Assembly: GCA_030248135.1 (NCBI GenBank) | Contig: JASANC010001516.1 | Coordinates: 1 to 64,000, forward strand | Direction: 5' to 3' | DNA: 64,000 nt | Source of the DNA: Theristus sp. LFF4_11 | Taxonomy: Eukaryota; Nematoda; Chromadorea; Monhysterida; Xyalidae | Part shown: positions 19,701-31,200 of the stretch, one piece after another | Layout of the letters: the number at the start of each line of letters is the position of its first letter | Numbering within the stretch: the stretch's first letter is position 1 | Position numbers and translations under genes: made by a program | Notes under the pieces: model-generated | What the model saw: the letters and a program-made list of their open reading frames with translations, nothing else | Told to the model about the DNA's origin: nothing | Databases searched by the model: none

Positions 19701-22525
19701 AAAAAAAATCCGGATTTTTTTTTAAATTAAAAAAAAATTAAAAAAAAAATTTTTTTACAAGTTAGGTTTGTTCGAAGCGTCTCGTCGAGCTGAGTTCATC
19801 TAAACTATTTTCAGAACGATCCGGAAAACTATAAGAGCGAAAATCGTGTTTTATTGAAATTATGTCCATTTCATAGAGGGAAAGTTGCATTTTCAACAGT
19901 AAAACAGGACAATTTTCGACGTGTACTTGAATATTGAACCGTTCTTAGTTGTTCCTCTTTAGAAAATTACCAAAATTTGACTGTGTTCAAAAATTCCTGT
20001 TTGCTGTAGCTAAGTCGGCAACCCCTGTCGACCCGGTCGCCCCCCCCCCCAAGTCACTTACTTTCAGGTTCAACCAGCTATGCTATCTGCCACATGGCGA
20101 GAGCCCACTCTTCAAATCATCGTATCGAAAACACGTACCATGATTTCGCGATCACGTTGCGGGCAACTGACAGACGCAAGTTTAACACGTTAGTTTAGCT
20201 CAGCACGCAAGTTTTAACATGTGGCCATGTTATCGGGTATCTGAAAAACGGTCGTGTGATGTGGTATTAACCAACATCCCCGCTCCAATTGTTTAACAAT
20301 ATATCGCACAACTCCATTGTAGACCTATAACGTACGCCAATCAACAAGATATCATGTTCATCTCATGGCCTACCGACTGAAAAAACATGTTCTAAGTTGC
20401 AAGAAAACGATTTCTGAAACGATATCTCAATTCAGTTAAGTCATTTCAACGCTAAAAATTGACTCTAGAAGTCATCCAAATCGAAAAACATGGAGTACGT
20501 CGGTCAAAATGACCAAATAATGACATGTACCTAAGCACACAAAGAAGTTGGGAAGAAAATTTGGTTTGAACTTTCAAAAAATTATGCCATAAATCGAATT
20601 TTCAGAGCAAAGTAGAAGAAAAATTTTTCAAATTTTTTTTTAAGTTTGAAAAAAAAATCCAAATTTAAAAAAAAAACGAAAAAAAAATAAATTTTTTTTT
20701 CAAAGCCCCTAACCCTAGTCTGGTGTGCTATCTGGTGGGAGCAATCTGAAAGTTTTTCTGCAGTGACTCGCCAGTTTCGCGTAAAATTCCATCCAGCCGC
20801 TGCCGGACGACAAACCTTGATGATGATTTGGATGTCTATGAGCAATGATTCGTTGTTAAATTCTTGGTTAAAAATCCGATTTTTTTGAAAATTTGGGAAT
20901 TTTTAAACATTGTGCTGTAAAACTGAATCTACTTGACCAAACTGGATAAAAATTTTGTCAGAAAAATGGCATCACATGTTTTATCAATGCTGAAAATTTC
21001 AGCTCATAATATTGAAATACCAGCCAGTGACAGCAGTTTGAAAATGGAACCCTTTTTTGGCCCACCCTGTAGTTCTGAGATGAGCGCAGGTGGGAGTGGG
21101 ACCTTATTCCTATTTCTATTTACCAATTCTACACTTCATTTCTTACAGTTTATTTCAGTACTGTAAATTTCAACACCCTGTAGTGGCAAAGTTGCGATTG
21201 TTAGCAGTTATACCAGTGGCAAAGATGCTGCCCCTTTCCAGTGGCAAAGTTGACCAAGTACCGTTCTTCTAGGGAGGGGGGGGCGGGTGGACGTGGACTA
21301 GGACTAGTGGCTGTGGTCAGTTCTGTAAAAGTGCATTGTGTTTGAAAAGTGAACAGTTTTTAGTCTCCATTCAGGAAAAAATAATCGAGACTTCAAACTT
21401 TCAACACAGGCAGTTCTGTGCCACAATTTGTGAAATGTCAAGTTTGTGTGAGCGGCTCACTCATGCCGCGCGAAGCAAAAACACTATTCTCGCGGTTCCG
21501 CTTGTCGGTAAGCGACGACTTCGGACCTCGTCAGTTCGTACTCGACAAGTGCGCTCAGTGTGAAATGCAATAACGTGACAGATTCAACGATGGTTGTATT
21601 CGCGTTAGGGATAGTAAAAAAGCCGGTTTTTATTGTTTGTGAAAAGAAACCGGTTTTTTCACGGTTTTAAAACTGTTTTTAAGCCAGGGCTTTTCACTCG
21701 AAAATGGTTTTCCAGCTTCAGAATATTGCTTTTGCCAAGCACACCATTGAGTGAGAAACAAAAGCTAGACAAGATCTGTTCTTGTTGGTTTTGTGAACAA
21801 TAATCGTAAGCGTTGTTTTTCCCGCCGAATTGAGTGGTAGATTGGACAACTAAAAACTTGTATTTTGCGTGCCATCATGCGCAGTTCGCGTGCTGCAGGG
21901 CCACATGCACCGATGTGCGGCGCAGTGCTGCGACAACCGGGCGTACACAGCGGACGCCGTGCAAGAGTGCATCGACGCCTGTCAGAAGCCGGTGCAAACG
22001 ATACAGTCGATGATTGACGCCGAGATGAAGAAACTACAGGTGCCCCATTTGTGCTTGTTCTTGTTATTAGAATTGTGTTGTTTGCAGGTCACTTTTACTT
22101 TTGGAATAACATTCTCGAAATGCTGCTGCACTGCAATCAACGTGATTGACTGCACTGGCGCTGACGTTCAAAATGCAGAGTTTTGAGTTAATGAATGTGG
22201 AAGATGCCGAGTGCTACCACTACCAGAACTACAAGCAGATTTGTGCCATGTATCCTGAAAGCATCACAACGACAAGCCACTGTTCTATTCAATGCTATCA
22301 TTCGAGTTGATCAGTGTCATTTTACATCTGCAGCAGCGCCTGACCCGTTGCGTGCAAGATTGCTACGACCGAGTGCAGGACTCGATGCCGGAGAATCCGG
22401 TGCAAGCCGACCAGCCGATTTACCAGGCTAAAATGGACAAATGCGTGTCAAACTGTGCCGATGAGCACATACAACTGCTGCCGAAGATTCGTGCCACCAT
22501 TGACCGCCAGCTGCCAGCCTCCTAG
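16712..22525 (+). CDS. FAM136A: FAM136A homologue (twin CX3C mitochondrial protein)
   Basis: There are three exons: 16712-16798, 21899-22039 and 22334-22525. All junctions are phase 0, and the total is 139 aa; the human protein is of almost the same length. Exon 1 gives a helical N-terminus (RLQEAVQEMMLDLDRKSLRN). Exon 2 holds C35-x3-C39 and C53-x3-C57, and exon 3 holds C82-x3-C86 and C113-x3-C117. These are the two twin CX3C pairs that define the family. FAM136A family proteins localise to mitochondria, and the twin CX3C pattern is that of intermembrane-space proteins oxidised on import. Donors are CAG|GTGAGA and CAG|GTGCCC; acceptors are GCTGCAG and ATCTGCAG. Intron 1 is 5.1 kb because of nested transposons, while intron 2 is 294 bp. 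The start is the first ATG, and an AT-rich leader precedes it. Confidence 0.93.
16860..18115. mobile_element. hAT-like element X, copy 1, in FAM136A intron 1
   Basis: The ends CAGTAGCGAAAG...CTTTCGCTACTG are terminal inverted repeats. They are flanked by an exact 8-bp duplication CAAACGAC (16852-16859 and 18116-18123), the hAT hallmark. The interior is rich in CCCCCC runs and CCCGTGCA phrases and has no transposase, so the element is non-autonomous. A second copy lies at 54968-57713. Confidence 0.88.
16896..17607. mobile_element. hAT MITE nested in element X
   Basis: Ends are TAGGGTTGTTAAA and TTTAACAACCCTA. An exact 8-bp duplication GTCCACCC flanks it (16888-16895 and 17608-17615). It has relatives at 18202-18600 and 54207-54755, sharing a body with GTCGTGTCGTCGCGACACC. 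It is younger than element X, which it interrupts. Confidence 0.88.
18202..18600. mobile_element. partial hAT MITE of the 16896-17607 family
   Basis: It shares GAAAACCTCA, AAAGTTCAACAA, CAGCAGTCGATTTTGG and GATGAAGTTTTT phrases in the same order as the 16896 copy. The right end is missing or diverged. Confidence 0.65.
19118..21069 (+). mobile_element. mariner-like element in FAM136A intron 1
   Basis: Long terminal inverted repeats start CAGGGTGGGCCAAAAAA on each side and extend about 80 bp. They are flanked by TA dinucleotides (19116-19117 and 21070-21071), the Tc1/mariner signature. A short ORF starts at the ATG at 19652 (MVKWTAEQRVW). It continues after the nested hAT copy as helix-turn-helix-like sequence (FSAVTRQFRVKF), similar to the DUF4817-type N-terminus of some transposases. 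A related ORF is at 55234. No catalytic region remains. Confidence 0.8.
19688..20717. mobile_element. hAT-like element nested in the mariner-like copy
   Basis: Ends are TAGGGTTAGGGG and CCCCTAACCCTA. An exact 8-bp duplication GTCTGGTG (19680-19687 and 20718-20725) flanks it. It interrupts the mariner-like ORF right after the RVW codons. A truncated relative lies at 47466-47545, sharing TAGGTTTGTTCGAAGCG. Confidence 0.9.
21590..21760. repeat. short interspersed repeat (inverse copy at ~48560-48680)
   Basis: AAAATGGTTTTCCAGCTTCAGAATATTGC and the preceding GTTTTAAAACTGTTTTT phrases recur in inverse orientation at ~48590-48680. No function is visible. Confidence 0.5.
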
Positions 22526-23015
22526 TATAGTCACCATCGTGGCATACAGTCAACCAGCACGAAAGCAACCTCAAATTTCGCTTTAGCGCTCGCATTTTTT
22601 TTCGACGTGTTCCGTGAGTTTTCGTTTGTGAACACTGAACTGCGATGGTTTTCCCTTTCAGTTTGTGTTGGACTGTCTGTCATTGTTACCACTGCGCATT
22701 GTTAATCAGCATTTCTATTGAGTGTTTTGTTATTCCTGCATACGTAGGTTTGTGTAGGTTTATTGTTGGTAGCCGAATAGAGTTCGGCTTGGATTCGGAA
22801 ATTTTCTCTTTTTCACCTTGAGCAGATAGCGATTTCAATTGTTCACCGTTGTTGTTTTTGTTAGTTGTTTTTCTGTTGTTCTCGGTGTTTTAAAACTACG
22901 CTGTTCGTTTTCTAGTCCAGACTTGTTTTGAACAAATTCAGATAACGGATTATTGAAACGACCCAAAAACAGGGCGGCTGTCGGTGTATGATCGCAATTT
23001 GTCACGCAACGCAAT
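22526..23015. other. intergenic between converging genes
   Basis: FAM136A (+) and the zinc-finger gene (-) converge here. No exon or repeat can be supported in these ~490 bases. Confidence 0.6.
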
Positions 23016-24775
23016 TCAGAGCACAATCGATAGCATTTCATCATTGCCATCGTCGGTTTGCTGATTGCGCTGGTCAGTGTTGGCACACTTGCTCTGATGA
23101 TGTCGGAGTGCACTTTTATTGCGAAATCGTTGCTCACACTGGCGACACGACAACATGGGCGCGGTACGGTGCGTCTCTGAGTGCTGCCGCAGGGCGTCAA
23201 TGTTCGCAAACTGTTTGCCGCAGTCGCAGCATTGAAAGCTGAAAACGCAATCGTGGTAAAGAGAGCCGCAATAGTTTGCCCGAATAAAGTCTTAGCTCCC
23301 ACTGAACAGAGGTGAACTACTTGTCTGACCTGGTTTCACAATCCTTTCGTACTCGAAAAGTAGAAAATAATGGCCGCAGTGGATTCCGTAAGAAAATCGA
23401 CATTGACATTCAGAACAAACAATCAGCATCAGCAGCGTTACAATACAAGTGTGTGTAATTACAAACACGTGCGTGGTGGGGAATTTTTCGCACTTCAAAT
23501 AAGCGCAACTAGTTTCTGCGCCACCGACAAAGCTGCACGCACAACAAAGCACCATTGCCACGTACGTATTGGCCTGGTCGGCGTGTGCCGCGCTAGACTC
23601 GCTGCGTGCAACTGTGCGCCGCACATCGAACACTGCACCACGCGCTTATTCGCGGCTGCAATAAAAAATGTCGCACCACTGATTGGTTGATTCTGAACGC
23701 CCATTTTTGGCACTTTGAACGCTGATTGGCTGAACGTTGAACTAGCTGAAACTGGTGTCATTTGTTAGTCTGCTAATTGGCTGGAGCCGGCCGTTGAAAG
23801 CGCTCAAATGCAGCGCCCCCAACTGAACGCACCGCGCGTGTCGTGCCGTCTGCTTGAATCGCGATGCCGCCGCGACCTGTGCACCCGGAAGACTGCGCGT
23901 GAGGCAAACGCGACGCCGCACTCGGGGCAGACCACCTGTGCTACGTTAGGGCAGTACTGGTATCGACAGTGTAGACACGCATTACAACAGAACAAGAGAC
24001 GTGACGACGCTTCGAATTCCAACCGCGGTCTCAGACACATTACGGTGATGCCTGATAGAAATCGATGAATGACGACAGGCAATTACGAAACGTCACAACA
24101 GACACACCTGCACGTTCGCGTGTATTTCGGCGTGCGCTCGACAGTCGCTCGCTGAGTGGAACGTACGTTTGCAGTGAGCGCACTCGAATCGATCGAAGTG
24201 ACGCCGCATGTGACGCTGCATGTTGCGCGGCCACAGCTCAACTAGGCACACGTCACATCTGCACAACATGACGTTATGATTGCGCACTTTGTTATAACAC
24301 CGTTGTAATGTTGCACAGTGAGAACATACAGGCACACGAGAGCTGCAGACTGGTGCAATATCGTATGTGTGCGTGTGCGTGTTTGTACTGCATTCAAAGC
24401 AAGCGCAATCTTTTTCGACAAGCACGCTAGAACACCATACAAACAGTCTGTGTCAATAGAAGCGTGTTGATTGGTCGCTGAACAAGGCAAGAACACCAAT
24501 GTGCCTTGCTGGTGCATGAGTATCCGCCTGGTCTAGCCAATCAACCGCCCGCCATACAACCTGCTATTATGACCAATCAACGCGCCGAAATCAGACTCAA
24601 CTAATGGACCATTTTGGAAGCACACACCTGGCTCTGCCAGTCGAGAGCAGCTGACACGAAGCGGGCAACTGTGATCGCTCAAACGGATTACTGCTGTGCG
24701 AGTGACGTTTATGCTGACGCAGCTGACTGGTGCTGTGAAAGGCGGCACAGCACAACGGACAACGGACTCTCGGCA
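23016..24775 (-). CDS. C2H2 zinc-finger protein, 3' part (5' exons unresolved)
   Basis: Five exons can be chained with agreeing phases: 24628-24775, 24108-24258, 23833-23935, 23562-23655 and 23016-23238 (stop TGA). They encode at least seven fingers, with cores CPLCCAAFHSTSQLRQH, CDVC...MQRHMRRH, CAHCKRTFHSASDCRAH, CPECGVAFASRAVFRVH, CSMCGAQLHAASLARH, CCDCGKQFANIDALRQH and CRQCEQRFRNKSALRHH (the last with a final Cys). Two fingers have an 11-residue spacing instead of 12, so they may fold weakly. C2H2 arrays usually bind DNA in the nucleus. No KRAB, BTB or ZAD domain is visible. The first listed exon starts in phase 1, so at least one upstream exon is missing. The donor at 23561 is weak. The tail after the last finger is short and polar. 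Confidence 0.75.
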
Positions 24776-25488
24776 CTGCTGTCATGTTGTGAACTCGGTT
24801 GTGACTTGTGCGACATATTGTGCCAGTACGACGGGCTTACGCCGTGAACTTGCTGGCATACGATGAGCACGTATTGGGCACTGGCAAACACCACGTTAAC
24901 TTCCACCATGCACACGGTCGCACGATCAACGCGCACAACGACGCAGCTCCTACACAGCGCGCTCGATCGGCCCAATTGCGCCACTAGCTTTTCCCACTGG
25001 GCCATGAGCAACATCAATGAAAAATGTAATTGCCGAGTGGAGGAAAGCAGCCACATCGTTTGTGTGGCGACGTTTCTTACTACTTCGGATGCTATCACAA
25101 ACACGTCTTTTTTGTATTTAGCCGACAAAAGAATCGGTAGAATATGTGCATAAATCATAAACCATTATTACCAACCGAGACTATCAGGTGCACTTGTGCC
25201 AGAAGCCGATGCGTCCGTTCGCTCATACATCATTTCTTTTTTGGCTACAAAACACACTATCCATCATTATTCGGAGTTTGTGGGCAGTTAAATCAATTTG
25301 AATCGAAAACGGTTGATAAAAAAACCAACAGTATAAAGTTCCGACCGAGTACGGAATAAAAGCTCACAAGCAGCACAAGCCCATCAAAACGGCAGTTTTT
25401 TTTTAATTTCTGTCAATGTTTTTTTTAAATACATGAATAAAAATTTGAACCGCAAATTCACAGCTTCACAGAAAAAGCACGGCGCTAA
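24776..25488. other. 5' side of the zinc-finger gene, unresolved
   Basis: An upstream exon of the zinc-finger gene should lie here. A candidate starts at an ATG near 24910 on - (MVEVNVVFASAQ), but its possible donors are in phase 0 while phase 1 is needed. The rest is intergenic up to the stop of the MAIP1-like gene. Confidence 0.4.
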
Positions 25489-27797
25489 TCACGGCGCAAC
25501 GATATAGTTCATGTCGTCGATCAGCCAGTCAGTTTGCGTTGTTGTTTTGCGAAACACGAAGTTGACGAACACGAAGCGCGGCAGCCGATGGCCGTAGTGG
25601 TGTACCACTTTCGGGTGCACCGTCAACAGCATCGGGTGGCGGAACCAGCGGCGTCCGTGCACCGCGCACAGCAACACCGCACACTTCTCCTCCGTCTCCG
25701 TCTCCGCGTCGTCACCGCCTGGGGCACTTTTTGATCGCCAGATGATTTTCACCTGCACAAGAGATTTTTTGTTGAAATAAAACCCCATTGGCCTCCGTGT
25801 TATACGCGCTGTTTGTACGGTTTCATCGTTCGTTTCGAGTTCGCTTGATGTGTTTCGCGAAATAAATTGAATGGACACGTTGATTTGATTCGCTAACATA
25901 AAATCGGTTAGTGCATCGACCAGATAACCTCATCAACATGCCAAACAGCGCACAAGTCATTCACTGATCTCGCTATCCTGCACGCCGAGTTTTTGAACTT
26001 CACTTTTGTATAACTTGAAGCACACCAGCTGAAGCTGAGCCGGCTGCGAATTGGACTGAACTCAACTGGTAATGCCGTCATGAAACAAGCTGCATGTGTA
26101 GGACAATGCTGCTAAATTTGAGTAGTGCCATGTGCACAACTGATCATGTCTGAACGGTACAACTGGAATACGCAACACGACCAAAAGACAGGCTACCTAT
26201 TCAGCAGACCACAAAGACGAACGCATTAAAGCAAACCGTAAAACGGACCTTCGCAGCATTGTCATACGGGTCCGATGGTTGCGAGTGCACCATGTTCAAC
26301 GTTTGTTCAGCGCTGATTGGCTGGCAGAGCAGATCGTCGGGCGTCACGTGCAGCAGTTTCTTCTGCGTGTCCGTCAGCGCGGCGACTTTATTTTGTACGC
26401 GCTCAAGCACACTGGCACGCACGAGCGACTGCAACGGTTGCCAGTGCGCCTGAGCGATCAAGCGAGTCACCAGCTCGAACGCGAGCAGCGCGCCGCGACG
26501 CACGTCATCGTCGGTGTCACTGTTGCTTCTGGTGGCGTGAGAGTTGTGTCGGCGATGGACGGACAGAGCAAAACCAATGCAAACTATATAGCACGATCGT
26601 ACATCAGCGCGCGTGTGCGCCAATGCGCGCGTGTTTGTGCTTTGAGACTGTTCAACATTACTGTGTCATAACAAAACGAACTGTATCTAGAAAAGGATAT
26701 CAACATCATCACACCCGCCATTGAACGGAAATCGGAAATCGACAAACAAGATCAGCAGCTCGTTCAAACACCAGTCCAACACAGTCAACACTGTCGCACA
26801 TTGCCGCTGCGACCAATCAGCTCGCTCCATTCGACTGTGCAGCGCATGACCGCTCGGTTTGCCCACCAATTCCATGTGCCACTCACTGATCACTGGCATC
26901 ACACGGCCAAAAGTACGGCGACGTCGCGTCGTCGCACAGCACGAATCCACGCTCGTGCTCTCGCAGGCGGGCGAGCGGCTCTGGTTTCGTTGTCTCGTCA
27001 AGACGCTTCCAGTAGGCCATGAAATCGTCGAGCTTCTGCAACACGAGCATACGCGTTTGTGTCCGATATCAATTGCAACGAAAACGTGCACAAACTCTGG
27101 GTGGAATCTACGACCAATACAGCGAGGCGATTATTGACCGACGATCTCCGTATCTCATGCTGTCTTAACAGTTTTAGCGGAGCATCCTGCATTCTTGCGA
27201 AAATGAATGAACGATGAAACGAATGGCGCACGGTAATATGGCGCAGCCAATCAGCATCATCTTCGCTAGCATTGTCACTTGGTACTCGCACAATGCATAG
27301 TGCACAAAAGTTTAGCGTTTCGAAAGTAAACAAGTTGAGAGTTTTCTAACTTACTTTCATGACGTTACAATGCAGAAAAATGTCCGTTTCGTTGTCCACA
27401 ATGCAGAACGTACCGCTGCAATCAGCTGCTGCAGTTTGTAGTACTGCGCACGCAGGCGCACCTGGCCCGCCCAGCTGTCCGGCCGTATCACCTGCATGAA
27501 GACGCCGGTCGCGCGCAGCGACAACAAGCGTCGCTCAAAGTCACGTCGTCGCTTCTCGAAACCAGCGATTCCGGAGCGATCCGGTTCGCGCGGCGGCTCG
27601 AGTATTTCGGGTATGGTCGGCAACGTCTGCACGAGCTCATACGGGCGCGCTTCCGTGGGATACAGGAAATAACGCCAGAACACGGTGCGCTGTGGAACGT
27701 TCAGTGGCAACGGTTTCCTGCGGACCGCTCGATTCAGCGTAAAAACGCTCATCACCAATTGTGCGTTCGTGAGTCGGCGCGAAATTGAAAAGGACAT
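25489..27797 (-). CDS. MAIP1: MAIP1-like protein (TIM44-like fold), tandem copy 1
   Basis: There are four exons: 27414-27797, 26887-27035, 26249-26528 and 25489-25752. The total is 1077 nt (358 aa), and every phase agrees. The N-terminus, MSFSISRRLTNAQL...NRAVRRK, is basic and amphipathic like a mitochondrial presequence. Exon 3 (RRGALLAFELVTRL...VTPDDLL) aligns without gaps, from memory of the family, with the EGAKQAF...region of MAIP1. Exon 4 ends in a β-rich segment (RFVFVNFVFRKTTTQTDWLIDDM) like the C-terminal DWT.ARI region. In mammals MAIP1 is a matrix protein that binds m-AAA protease and aids EMRE maturation. Exons 1-2 (FWRYFLYP, PYFWP) are not recognised outside this pair. The paralogue at 28281-31389 shares order and phases. 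Gene structure is firm; the family name is moderate. Confidence 0.75.
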
Positions 27798-28280
27798 CTC
27801 TGAAGCGTCGTGGTGGACGTGATTTCGCTCTGTTTCAAGGGTATTCCGAGGAAAAAGCCATTGTTTTATTAACAAAACGCCATGAATATCTTTCTAGAAT
27901 CCTCTCGGACAGCCGAATATCGGCTTTTCAAAGTGTGCTTGACTTATATCCGATGCAGTTGCAAATTGCAATGCCAATGAGTCCACGTTTTACTTCTGTA
28001 ATGCACTTTGTTGCATGAGTGTGATATACTCTGAGAACGTTGATTTTGACAATGTCGCAAAATCGAACAGCACTTTTTATTGAGTCCACCAAGAGTTGTT
28101 CTTCATTATACATGCACGAATTGTATTCATCACTTTTGGCATCATCTGAACACACGACTGAAGCACCAGAACACAACTTCAAAACTCAGAATTCACGAAG
28201 AGAAATTTCTATGACCACAATGATAAAAAGTTTGAGCACTTAACGAAAATCGCCGTCTGAGAGCAGCAAATACTGCAGAT

Positions 28281-31200
28281 TCACGGCGCCACAATGTAGT
28301 TCATATTCTCGATGGTCCAGTGGCCGTTGGTCGCTGCACTCCGTTCGAAGACAAAATTGACGAACACAAATCGTGGCAGTCGACAGCCGTACTCAGTGGC
28401 GCGATCGTGCCTCGGGTGCACACTCAACACCACAGGGTGGTGCAAGTAGACGCGCGCGTGCACCGCACACAGCAACACCGCACACTGACTGCGTTGTGCT
28501 GCGCCGTCCGTGCTGTGCCAGACGATGCGGGCCTGTGACGTTGTCAACGTCAGTGTCATGTTGTTGTTGTTTGTTGCCCCCTTTTTATCCTTGCCCAACG
28601 CCCTTGGGGAAAGGCAGTGTCGCAATTTTTTATTGTCCACCACATGGGCTGCGACGTTGGAAGCAGTTTTTCTGCTATACAAGTGGGCGTTGGGCAAGCT
28701 GCGCTGGTATGCATGGGCGCGATGTCATTCAGTTCCTCGCCACCGGAACAGCAATCTTGTGAATCAAGAAAGCCGACGTTTATGCTGCCGAACCATTGAG
28801 CCCCACGCAACCCGGGGCAGCCGAGTGGTCACGAGCGGATTCGAACCCGGGCCTTCCGATTGGAAGTCCCAAGTGCTATCCACTCAGCCACTCAGCCGGC
28901 ACATCAGTGTCATCTCAGGTTGCAGCGAACGTGTCGGACAGAAATGACGTCACGAAATATATGCTTTTGCTTCAGCGCTCGACCAAAAGAAAAGAATGAA
29001 ACAGCGAAACTACTTCAGAAGCACTGATTGGTTGGAACGCCCCTAGCCAGTCAAAGTTGGTCTAGTGATCGACTGCCACCAATGGCTGATCACATTACAC
29101 AATGTAACAACACAAATGTAAAACGCACTAATTGCAGTGCACCTTCTCCAGGTCGTCTGCACTGCCGTGAATGGGCAGCTCATTCGATTCGCCCACCGGC
29201 CAGAACAGCAAATCGTCGGCGGTGATTTCTAGTATTCTTCGTTGTTTTTGCGTCAGCCGGTCCACGGTGTTCTTGATGTTGTCGACCAGCGTTTCATTGA
29301 GCACCAGTTGTTTCAGTTGACGCCAGTCGCCGGCGGCTACCAACGACGCGACACGCTCGAATGCCACCAACGCACCGGCACGGAATTGGCGGTCGGCGAC
29401 CACAGAGACGTCGCTGGCGGTGCGATCACTGGAAAACAGTTGAAAATTTCAAGTACAGTTAAACTCTAAATTAGGCAATCAGCTGATTGGTTGGTGATCA
29501 CGTGCATGCATGCTGTCTGTGCTGGACAGACTCCGCCTCCCACAGCAACACCCGCACAGAAAGCATGCATCACTTGATCGCCAACCAATCAGCTGATTGC
29601 CTATAATAGAGCTCGACTGTACTGTTTGTTGATTTGACGACATCCATCTCCTCTGGTTCCAGAAAACCAGAAGCTATCAAACTCCGGTGGTCATTGGGAA
29701 TGGACGTTTTGTTGCCAGCGTCCCGTCCGTGAGTGAACCATTATCCTCGGCCTCGCCACAGAAAAACAGTCAGCGAGAGATCCCGATCCAGCCCGCTGAA
29801 CGAAAAAAATGATCCGCGAATGAATAAAGAATTGAAAATTGGAGGGATAAACAGCAAAACAGATTGGTTGTGGCGCCACTGCGTGCACCAAGAAGAAGAT
29901 TTGACCAGTTGGCTTTCATTCCTCCTTTCCACTCCAATCAACTGATACTACATATTCCCAAAAAATAAGCGAACCAACTTTTCCGCCAGATCCGTGGGCC
30001 AAAAATAGGCGGCGCCAGGCGCGTCCGTGAGCAGAAAACCTCGTTCGTCCGCATCCAAATGACGGAACGGTCGAAATCGACTGGAGCCAGACTCTCGCAG
30101 TTTGCGCCATTTTTCCAAGTGACTGTCGGACAGCTGTAAACATCAATGTACAGTCTGTTGTTACTTGGTCAGCATATTCCATGTTCCTTTGAAATGTAAC
30201 AACCTTTGGAAGTGCTGTTGGCTGTTGAATGTTATGGTATGACTAAACAAGTAACACGTGCAATTGTTAGCTTATGGTGTGACTAAACTTAAACATGATA
30301 AAGGTGTGATTTATATTCTGCAATATGTTCTACTTTTGGTTCTGTTTGCTAAAAGTCAGTTTCTGTTCGTATTCTACATGTCTGCTCTCATAAAGTATGT
30401 TGTGTTACTACGACGAGTCGCAACACAGTCGATCTGGATAATAAATAGAACTGAGCTGATTGGATGGTTGCACACACTCGCAGTTGATGCATACATTCAC
30501 CCGCTGTCCGCTTCGCGAATGGGCATGATAATAGTTCTTTATTATCCAGATGGACTGTAGATACAAATGACGCGTGTTTGTTTGCTGTGAACCTCCTCGC
30601 CTGAATACAGTGTACTCGTCTACTTATAATACAGCAATGTTACACAGTCTCACATGCCGCGCGCTGTTTTGTAGCTTGCGGACTACACAAAAAACCTGTC
30701 GACCACACAAAAAAACAAAAAAAAAAACTACTGCGCTCGATTTTCAGACCAGGACTGTATTACCAGTGCTGGGACAACAGAAGGCATACAAGTACAAAAC
30801 AACGAAATCAGATCACCATTTTCAACGCCTGCTGCAGCGATTCGTACGACACTCGCAGTCGATGCTCGGCCATCCAAGAGTCAGGTCGAACGACCTGAAA
30901 TTGAGGAAACAAAACAATCACTCACAACAGAAGCTCCAGTTCAGCGAGAGTGCTCAAACTCATGACAGCAAAACAGTTTGCTTTTGCTCACTCGCCGAGC
31001 TGACGAGGCCACGTTATCGGTTCTCTGATTGGGTATCGGTCCGATGCCGAGAAAAAAACACCTAAGTTTGGTGCCTTTGGATTTGCGAAATCGGCGGGAT
31101 ACAAATGACAATGCGAGTTGCCTCCCTTTTGCGCCACGGTGGTCATCGCCCTCAACGCCAACAGTCTCTCTTCGACCGCCTGTCTCCTTCGCTCGAACAT

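Noticed and set aside
20701..20720. CCCCTAACCCTA as interstitial telomeric repeat
   Set aside because: It is the terminal inverted repeat of a hAT element with an exact 8-bp duplication; there is no tandem TTAGGG array.
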